NCBI GenBank assembly: GCA_044867645.1
Contig: JBIOVI010000037.1
Coordinates: 62,001-126,000 of the forward strand
Reading direction: 5' to 3'
DNA length: 64,000 nt
Source: VRUE01 sp044867645
GTDB lineage: Bacteria > Actinomycetota > Thermoleophilia > Solirubrobacterales > 70-9
This document shows positions 58,668 to 64,000 of this stretch, one piece after another (positions within the stretch are counted from its first letter, which is position 1; every line of letters begins with the position of its first letter). A program made the translations under genes and the position numbers. The notes beneath the pieces are model-generated. The model had not been told where the DNA came from. It searched no databases and saw only the letters and a program-made list of their open reading frames with translations.

Positions 58668-60491
58668 CTAAGCGGGATCCAGGGTCAGCGCGCGTCCGAC
58701 CGCGGAGACGATGCTCGCAGCGTCGATGCCGGCTGCGGCCAGCAGCGATGCCGGCGGGCCGCTGGTGGGGCGGCCGGAGACGGCGAGGCGAACCAAGGGG
58801 GTGCTCGCGGCGGCTTCGGCCAGCACGCCGGCGACCGTCTCGCCGATTCCGCCCTCGGGCCAGTGGTCCTCGACGGCGATCAGTGCCCTGGTCTCCTCCG
58901 CCGCAGCGAGGATCGCCTCGGCATCGACTGGCTTGACCGAGTAGAGGTCGATCACCCGCGCCGCGATCCCCTTACCGGCCAGCTCATCGGCGGCGGTCAG
59001 GCATTCTCGCAGCGTAATGCCGGCCCCGATCAGGGTCACCGTGTCCTCGCCGCTGGAGCGCACGGTATGGCTGCCACCGATCTCGAAGGTCTCGCCCGCC
59101 TCGTAAAGCACGGGCGTCGCCTCACGGGTCGTGCGCAGGTAGCTGATGCCGCGGTGCCGGCGCATCGCGTCGAGCAACTGCACCGCCTGGTTGGCGTCGC
59201 TCGGATAGAGGATGACGCTGTCGAAGACGGCGCGAAGGGAGGCGATGTCTTCCAGCGCCATCTGCGATGGGCCGTCGGGGCCGATCGAGACGCCGACATG
59301 AGAGCCGCAGAGCTTCAGGTCGGCATCGGAGATCGCCGCCATGCGGACGAAGTCGTAGGCGCGGCTGAGGAAAGCGCCGAACGACGAAGCGAACGGCTTC
59401 CAGCCGCGCGTCTGCAGGCCGACCGCGGCGGCGACCATCTGCTGCTCGGCGATGAACATCTCGAAGAAGCGATCCGGATGCTTAGCGGCGAAGCGCTCGG
59501 CGTAGGTCGAGTTGCCTACCTCGCCGTCGAGTGCGACGACCTTCTCGTCGACCGAGCCGAGCCAGGCAAGGGCGTCGCCGTAGGCGGCCCGGGTCGCGAC
59601 CTTCTCGCCGACCTCGTAGGCAGGCCGCTCGACCGGCTCGCGCGCAATCTCGTACGGAGGCGCCGCCTCGGGCGGCGCCTGGACCTCGACCCGCAGCGAG
59701 CGCACGCCGCCCAGCTCCTCGACCGCCGCCTCGGGGTCGGCAAGCGGCTTGCCGTGCTGGTTTGGCTGGTCCTCGACCGCGGCGACGCCGGAGCCCTTCT
59801 TGGTGCGGGCGAAGATCGCGGCTGGGGCGTCGGCGGCGAGCGCCCGCGCGTAGGCGGCGTCGATCGCCTCCAGGTCGTGGCCGTCGATCTCCTGCACGTC
59901 CCAGCCGCAGGCGGCGGCACGGGCGGCCCAGGAGGAGGTGTCCCATTCGTGCATGGTCGGACCGCGCTGGCCGAGCCGGTTGACGTCGACGATCGCGATC
60001 AGGTTGTCGAGGCCGGCGTGGCCGGCGTGCTCGAACGCCTCCCACATCGACCCCTCGGCCAGCTCGGAGTCGCCGCAGAGCACCCAGACCCGGAAGTCCG
60101 CCGACTCGAGGCGCTTGCCGGCCAGCGCGATCCCGATCGAGATCGGCAGCCCCTGGCCGAGCGAGCCGGTCGCCACGTCGACCCAGGGGATTTCCGGCGT
60201 CGGGTGTCCCTGCAAGCGGGAGCCGAACTCGCGGAAGGTGAGCAGCTCCTCGTCGTCGACCGCGCCCGCCGCTTTGTAGAGGCTGTAGAGCAGCGGCGAA
60301 GCGTGCCCCTTGGAGAAGACGAGATGATCGTTCGCCGGGTTCTCCGGTGCGGAAAAGTCGTAGCGCAGGTAACGGGTAAGCAGCACCGCCATCAGATCGG
60401 CGGCCGACATCGAGGAGGTCGGGTGGCCTGAGTTGGCGGCCGCGGCGGCGCGGACCGAGTCGACGCGGAGTTGCTGAGCCAGCTCGTGCAT
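58668..60491 (-). CDS. tkt: Transketolase (short form)
   Basis: 607 residues, shorter than the usual 660-700 of bacterial TktA and nearer to the animal and archaeal-like type. TPP-dependent transfer of two-carbon units in the pentose phosphate pathway. TPP site GDSELAEGSMWEAFEHAGHA with the later IAIVDVN, N-terminal ANSGHPTSSMSAADLM, FSKGHASPLLYSLY, the pyrimidine domain EMFIAEQQMVAAAVGLQ and the transketolase C-terminal domain are all present. It begins 20 bases after nadA on the same strand. Confidence 0.94.
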   Translation of the reverse strand: MHELAQQLRVDSVRAAAAANSGHPTSSMSAADLMAVLLTRYLRYDFSAPENPANDHLVFSKGHASPLLYSLYKAAGAVDDEELLTFREFGSRLQGHPTPEIPWVDVATGSLGQGLPISIGIALAGKRLESADFRVWVLCGDSELAEGSMWEAFEHAGHAGLDNLIAIVDVNRLGQRGPTMHEWDTSSWAARAAACGWDVQEIDGHDLEAIDAAYARALAADAPAAIFARTKKGSGVAAVEDQPNQHGKPLADPEAAVEELGGVRSLRVEVQAPPEAAPPYEIAREPVERPAYEVGEKVATRAAYGDALAWLGSVDEKVVALDGEVGNSTYAERFAAKHPDRFFEMFIAEQQMVAAAVGLQTRGWKPFASSFGAFLSRAYDFVRMAAISDADLKLCGSHVGVSIGPDGPSQMALEDIASLRAVFDSVILYPSDANQAVQLLDAMRRHRGISYLRTTREATPVLYEAGETFEIGGSHTVRSSGEDTVTLIGAGITLRECLTAADELAGKGIAARVIDLYSVKPVDAEAILAAAEETRALIAVEDHWPEGGIGETVAGVLAEAAASTPLVRLAVSGRPTSGPPASLLAAAGIDAASIVSAVGRALTLDPA

Positions 60492-60511
60492 CGGCCGGAC
60501 TTTATCTGGGG

Positions 60512-61525
60512 CTACCCGATCGCGACCATTCGCTCGATCGGGATCCGCGCCCGCTCGGCAACCTCGGCCGGGACGCTGACCTCGAACTTCATTTCGCGCA
60601 GGGAATCGCGCAGCTTCGGCAGCGTGATCATCTTCATGTATTTACAGAAGGCCATCCGGTTGGCCTCGATCAGGCTGGCTCCCGGAGCCGCCTGCTTGAG
60701 CGGGTGCAGCATGCCGTTCTCGGTGGCGACGATGTACTCGCCGTCGGGCTTGCGCTGCACGTAGTCGAGCATCTGCCCGGTGGAGAGCATATGGACGCCC
60801 TCCTCCTCGACTTCTCCGGCGGCGACGAACTCCATCACCTGGGTGACGCAGCCGCACTCGGGATGGACGAGGAACTCGGCCTCCGGGTGGGCGGCGCGCT
60901 GTGCCTTGATGTCATCCGGGCGGATGCCGGCGTGGACATGGCACTCGCCCGGCCAGACATGCATCGAGTGACCGGTCTCGCGCTCGACGTAGGAGCCCAG
61001 CCACATGTCCGGGCCGAAGAGGATCTCCGTTTCCGCGCCGTGCTCGCGCAGGATGTGCTCGACCACCTTGACCGCGTTGGAGGAGGTGCAGCAATAGTCG
61101 GTCTCCGCCTTCACCTCGGCCGAGGTGTTTACGTACATCACGACGACCGCAGCCGGGCTATGGCGCGACTTCCAGTCGCGCAGCTCGCCGACCGCAATCG
61201 AGTCCGCCAGCGAGCAGCCAGCGCCGAGATCGGGGATCAGCACCGTCTTCTCGGGCGAGAGGATCGAGGCGGTCTCGGCCATGAAGTGGACTCCGCAGAA
61301 GACGATCGTCGAAGCGTCGGACTCGGCCGCCCTGCGGGAGAGGCCAAGGGAGTCACCGGTGTAGTCGGCGACTTCCTGCACCTCGGGCACCTGGTAGTTG
61401 TGGGCGAGGATGACGGCGTCGCGCTCGGCCGCCAGCGCGCGCACCTCGCGCGACATCTCCTCGACCTCTTCGGGCGAGAGGTCGAGCATCGGGACCGGCT
61501 CGTTGATCGTCGGCAGCTCTCTCAT
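60512..61525 (-). CDS. nadA: Quinolinate synthase A
   Basis: 337 residues from ATG 61523-61525. It condenses iminoaspartate with dihydroxyacetone phosphate to quinolinate using a [4Fe-4S] cluster. The three cluster cysteines are in IVFCGVHFMAE, in the TDYCCTSSNA region and in VHPECGCVTQV. Other blocks: ILAHNYQVPEVQ, DLGAGCSLADS and LSTGQMLDYV. nadC is 1 kb away in the same direction but with the Fpg gene between on the other strand; nadB is not in the window. Confidence 0.95.
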   Translation of the reverse strand: MRELPTINEPVPMLDLSPEEVEEMSREVRALAAERDAVILAHNYQVPEVQEVADYTGDSLGLSRRAAESDASTIVFCGVHFMAETASILSPEKTVLIPDLGAGCSLADSIAVGELRDWKSRHSPAAVVVMYVNTSAEVKAETDYCCTSSNAVKVVEHILREHGAETEILFGPDMWLGSYVERETGHSMHVWPGECHVHAGIRPDDIKAQRAAHPEAEFLVHPECGCVTQVMEFVAAGEVEEEGVHMLSTGQMLDYVQRKPDGEYIVATENGMLHPLKQAAPGASLIEANRMAFCKYMKMITLPKLRDSLREMKFEVSVPAEVAERARIPIERMVAIG

Positions 61526-61645
61526 TTGCGGTTGCCTCGAAAGGACCCCGAAATCATCAAAAGGGGCCTTGCTGGTCGTATGTTCGCTGGCATGGCCTTG
61601 GCCTGAGTCCAGTCGAATGAACTGAGCCAAGTCTACTCTCTCCCC

Positions 61646-62491
61646 ATGCCTGAGCTGCCTGAGGTTGAGATCACCGTGCGGAGACTGGATGCCGCGCTGA
61701 GGGGCGCCCAGGTCGAATCGGCGCTGGCGCCGGGGATGAACGTGATGAAGACCTTCGAGCCCCCGCTCGAAGCGCTGGTCGGGCGCGAGGTGACGGGGGT
61801 GCGGCGGATCGGCAAGATGCCGGTGGTCGAGTTCGGTGACCTGGCGCTGCTGATCCACCTGATGTCGGCCGGGCGGCTGCGGATCTTCGATAAACGGGCC
61901 TCGCCCAAAGACCGCGCCTCGCGGGTGCTGGTGCGTCTTGGTGACGAGCGTGAGCTGCGCCTGCGCGAGTTCGGGACCAAGCAGCGCGCCTGGGCGAAGT
62001 TGCTGCCCACCGGCTCGGTCGCCGAGGACGAGATGGTCGCGACGCTCGGCCCCGAAGCATGGCCCCCTCCCCCGCTCGATGCCTTCGCCGCGGCGATCGA
62101 CAAGCCGCGCCACCTGCACCCGCTGCTGCGTCATCAGCGCGACATCGCCGGGATCGGCCGCTCCTGGGTCGACGAGATCCTCTGGGACGCCCGGCTGTCA
62201 CCCTTCAAGAAGGGTGCGGAGCTGGATGCCGAGGAGGTCGAGCGGCTGCACGCCGCCCTCCACGTCCTCGGCGACGCGATCGATCGCTACGAGGAGACGA
62301 TCGGCGCCGAGCTGCCGGACAAACTGCCGATGCCGCTGCAGATCCACAAACGGGAGGGCGAGCCGTGCCCACGCTGCGGCACGACGATCGAGGCTGTCTT
62401 CTTCGCCGAACACCAGACCAACTACTGCCCGGCCGAGCAGACCGGCGGCCGGGTCCTCAAAGACCGCCGCCTCTCCCGCCTGCTCAAGTGA
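61646..62491 (+). CDS. mutM: Formamidopyrimidine-DNA glycosylase/Nei family protein
   Basis: 281 residues. Begins MPELPEVE with the catalytic Pro2 and Glu3, then IHLMSAGRLRI and GIGRSWVDEILWDARL (helix-two-turn-helix). It excises oxidised purines such as 8-oxoG or, in Nei forms, pyrimidines. The C-terminal zinc finger has CPRC, 16 residues, then YCPAEQTGGR: the fourth Cys is replaced by Glu, so metal binding may be altered. Divergent from nadA with 120 bases between, convergent with nadC. Confidence 0.9.
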   Translation: MPELPEVEITVRRLDAALRGAQVESALAPGMNVMKTFEPPLEALVGREVTGVRRIGKMPVVEFGDLALLIHLMSAGRLRIFDKRASPKDRASRVLVRLGDERELRLREFGTKQRAWAKLLPTGSVAEDEMVATLGPEAWPPPPLDAFAAAIDKPRHLHPLLRHQRDIAGIGRSWVDEILWDARLSPFKKGAELDAEEVERLHAALHVLGDAIDRYEETIGAELPDKLPMPLQIHKREGEPCPRCGTTIEAVFFAEHQTNYCPAEQTGGRVLKDRRLSRLLK

Positions 62492-62503
62492 GACGTGAGA
62501 CGG

Positions 62504-63349
62504 TCAAGCCGGCTCGATCAGCAAGCTGAAGTCCAGCGTCGGAGCGGAATGGGTGAGGGCGCCGACAGATATGAAGTCGACGCCGGTCTCAGCAATTTCG
62601 CGCACGGTCTTGAGTGTGACGCCGCCGGAGGCCTCGAGCGCAGGGCCGCTCGCTCCATCGCGCTCTTCGTCGCGCAGCCGCACCGCCGTGCGCAGATCGT
62701 CGGTCTCCATATTGTCGAGCAGCAGCCGCTCGGCCCCGGTGCCGAGCGCGTAAGCGACCTCGTCGAGATTGCGGCACTCCACCTCGATCGGCAGATCGGG
62801 ATGCCTGGTGCGAGCCCCGTGGACGGCCTTCGCCAGGCTCCCGGCAAGGGCGATGTGGTTCTCCTTGATCAGGACGGCGTCGTGGAGGCCCATGCGGTGA
62901 TTGCTGCCGCCGCCCGCCGCCACCGCCGCCTTCTCCAGCGCCCGCAGTCCCGGCGTCGTCTTGCGCGTGTCGAGGATGCGGACGCCCGTACCGGCGACCG
63001 CCTCGACGAAACGGGCGGTCAGCGTCGCCACGCCAGAGAGATGGCCGAGGAAGTTGAGCGCGGTTCGCTCCGCGCTGAGCAGAGCCGCGGCCGGACCGCT
63101 GGCGAGCGCCGCCTCGGCCGGCACGTCCTCGCGCCATTGACCCTCGACGACCAAGTTGTCGACGTCCTCCACCCCGCACTGGCGCATCGTCTCGGCGACA
63201 GCAGCGAGACCGAAGACGACGCCGGGTTGCTTCTGAACGATCCGAGCCCGCGCGCGCGCGCCCTCGGGCACGGTCGCCTCAGAGGTCACGTCCCCCCTAC
63301 CGACGTCCTCGGCCAGCGCGCGAGCCACAACGTCGCGGAGATCGGTCAT
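62504..63349 (-). CDS. nadC: Nicotinate-nucleotide pyrophosphorylase
   Basis: 281 residues, the usual length. It converts quinolinate and PRPP to nicotinate mononucleotide. Conserved blocks: EDVGRGDVTSEAT, RTALNFLGHLSGVAT, DTRKTTPGLRALEK, GGGSNHRMGLHDAVLIKENH, EVECRNLDEV and LLDNM, then ASGGVTLKTVREIAETGVD. It complements nadA in de novo NAD synthesis. It is 75 bases divergent from the sigma factor gene. Confidence 0.96.
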   Translation of the reverse strand: MTDLRDVVARALAEDVGRGDVTSEATVPEGARARARIVQKQPGVVFGLAAVAETMRQCGVEDVDNLVVEGQWREDVPAEAALASGPAAALLSAERTALNFLGHLSGVATLTARFVEAVAGTGVRILDTRKTTPGLRALEKAAVAAGGGSNHRMGLHDAVLIKENHIALAGSLAKAVHGARTRHPDLPIEVECRNLDEVAYALGTGAERLLLDNMETDDLRTAVRLRDEERDGASGPALEASGGVTLKTVREIAETGVDFISVGALTHSAPTLDFSLLIEPA

Positions 63350-63424
63350 CGGCGCACCCTAGCGCCGGCCAAGAGAGACGGGTCTCTCTCACATCCGATC
63401 CTTGCGGGGCGTTTAATCCATGAC

Positions 63425-63889
63425 GTGACCGCCTTGCCCCCGTTCCAGACCCTCCTCGACGAGCACGCCGGGGACGTGATGGCCGTGCTGCGCGGCGCCG
63501 TCGGCCGCGCCGATGCCGATGACTGCTTCCAGGAGACCTTCCTGGCGGCGCTGCGCGCCTATCCGAAGCTGAACGACGACCGCAACCTGCGCGGCTGGCT
63601 GCTGACGATCGCGCACCGCAAGGCGATCGATCACCACCGCGCAAGCGGGCGCCGTCCGCTGCCGGTCGCCGAGGTCGCGGAGGAAGCCAGGTCCGTCGAC
63701 TTTCCGCGCGACGATGGAATCTGGACCGTCGTCGCGACGCTGCCGCCGAAGCAGCGCGCCGCCGTGGCGCTGCGCTACGCCTGCGATCTGCCCCACGCCG
63801 AGATCGCTGCGGCGCTCGGCTGCTCGACCGATGCGGCACGCCGCAGCCTCCACGAGGGAATGAAGCGACTGAGAAAGGAGCTGGCATGA
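63425..63889 (+). CDS. ECF-type RNA polymerase sigma factor
   Basis: 154 residues from GTG 63425 (an ATG at 63420 is out of frame). Region 2: DADDCFQETFLAALRAYPKL and LRGWLLTIAHRKAIDHHR; region 4: LPPKQRAAVALRYACDLPHAEIAAALGCSTDAARRSLHEG. It directs RNA polymerase to a specific promoter set. No anti-sigma gene is visible; the 4-base overlap with a DNA alkyltransferase gene suggests control of alkylation repair. Confidence 0.9.
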   Translation: MTALPPFQTLLDEHAGDVMAVLRGAVGRADADDCFQETFLAALRAYPKLNDDRNLRGWLLTIAHRKAIDHHRASGRRPLPVAEVAEEARSVDFPRDDGIWTVVATLPPKQRAAVALRYACDLPHAEIAAALGCSTDAARRSLHEGMKRLRKELA

Positions 63890-64000
63890 AGGCAGAGCTG
63901 AAGCGCCTCGCCGATCGCGCCGCCGCCGAGAACCTGCTCGACGTCGCTTACGCGAACGTCGACTCGCCCTTCGGGCCGCTGCTCGTGGCGTCCACCCGCC
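63886..64000 (+). CDS. Methylated-DNA--protein-cysteine methyltransferase, N-terminal part
   Basis: 38 codons visible before the window ends. ATG overlaps the sigma factor stop (ATGA), with AAAGGAG 6 bases ahead. MKAELKRLADRAAAENLLDV leads into AYANVDSPFGPLLVASTR, which fits the N-terminal domain of Ogt/MGMT alkyltransferases (VDSPxGxLxLA). The PCHR active site lies outside the window, so the call rests on this short match and on the common pairing of such genes with an ECF-type sigma factor. Confidence 0.65.
   Translation, partial: MKAELKRLADRAAAENLLDVAYANVDSPFGPLLVASTR

Overview
The window is high-GC, densely packed bacterial chromosome (about two thirds G+C by eye, many GTG and TTG starts, frequent 4-base ATGA/GTGA overlaps). 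Gene content points to an actinobacterium of the Thermoleophilia/Solirubrobacterales kind: a PknB-like kinase, MaoC and crotonase enzymes, an Rpf-like protein, TadE-like pseudopilins, ftsEX-ctp-rnb-smpB-ssrA and uvrC-rapZ-gap-pgk-tpi order. The taxon is inferred from gene content and order only.

Layout. 1-2.2 kb: end of a metallophosphoesterase gene, a lipoprotein and a Ser/Thr kinase. 2.2-8.5 kb (minus): tgt and a lower-glycolysis operon gap-pgk-tpiA-gpmI. 8.5-13 kb (minus): an ABC-2 exporter, rapZ and uvrC; the yvcK and whiA genes often found between rapZ and gap are not here. 13-16.7 kb: a crotonase, two tandem cupredoxin lipoproteins, an NTF2-like protein and a GT87-type membrane glycosyltransferase. 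16.7-19.4 kb: an accessory island with hicAB, a GNAT acetyltransferase and a DUF998 membrane protein, laid out between two truncated copies of a MaoC hydratase gene and the intact gene. 19.4-22.7 kb: an orphan TadE/TadG cluster ending in a TadG-VanY-transglycosylase fusion.

22.7-39.1 kb is a phosphate/polyphosphate super-locus: PiT transporter and DUF47 accessory protein, polyphosphate kinase, a PHP-glycosyltransferase fusion, two half-CHAD proteins, Ppx/GppA phosphatase, a phospholipase C-type phosphoesterase with a small membrane partner, phoU-pstBACS and a PhoB-like regulator. 11-bp direct repeats of the TTTCACA/TTCAC type (candidate Pho boxes) lie before pstS, before the PHP-glycosyltransferase, and before an apparently non-coding interval that ends in a terminator. 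The genes fit together as Pi uptake (Pst, PiT), storage (Ppk), polyP binding (CHAD), polyP breakdown (Ppx) and possible phospholipid scavenging and glycolipid substitution.

39.3-49 kb: uppP, an HD hydrolase, an Rpf-like protein with a CRP-type palindrome, purU without a normal start codon, a cytochrome P450, an ABC-F ATPase, a GAP-family membrane protein, OsmC, a metallo-beta-lactamase-fold protein, DUF1697 and tmRNA. 49.4-57.5 kb: a disulfide oxidoreductase, then (minus) ftsE-ftsX-ctp-rnb-smpB and a membrane-anchored helix-hairpin-helix protein. 57.6-64 kb: a membrane protein, transketolase, nadA, an Fpg/Nei glycosylase, nadC, an ECF-type sigma factor and the start of a DNA alkyltransferase gene. 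No CRISPR array, insertion sequence, tRNA or rRNA gene was seen.
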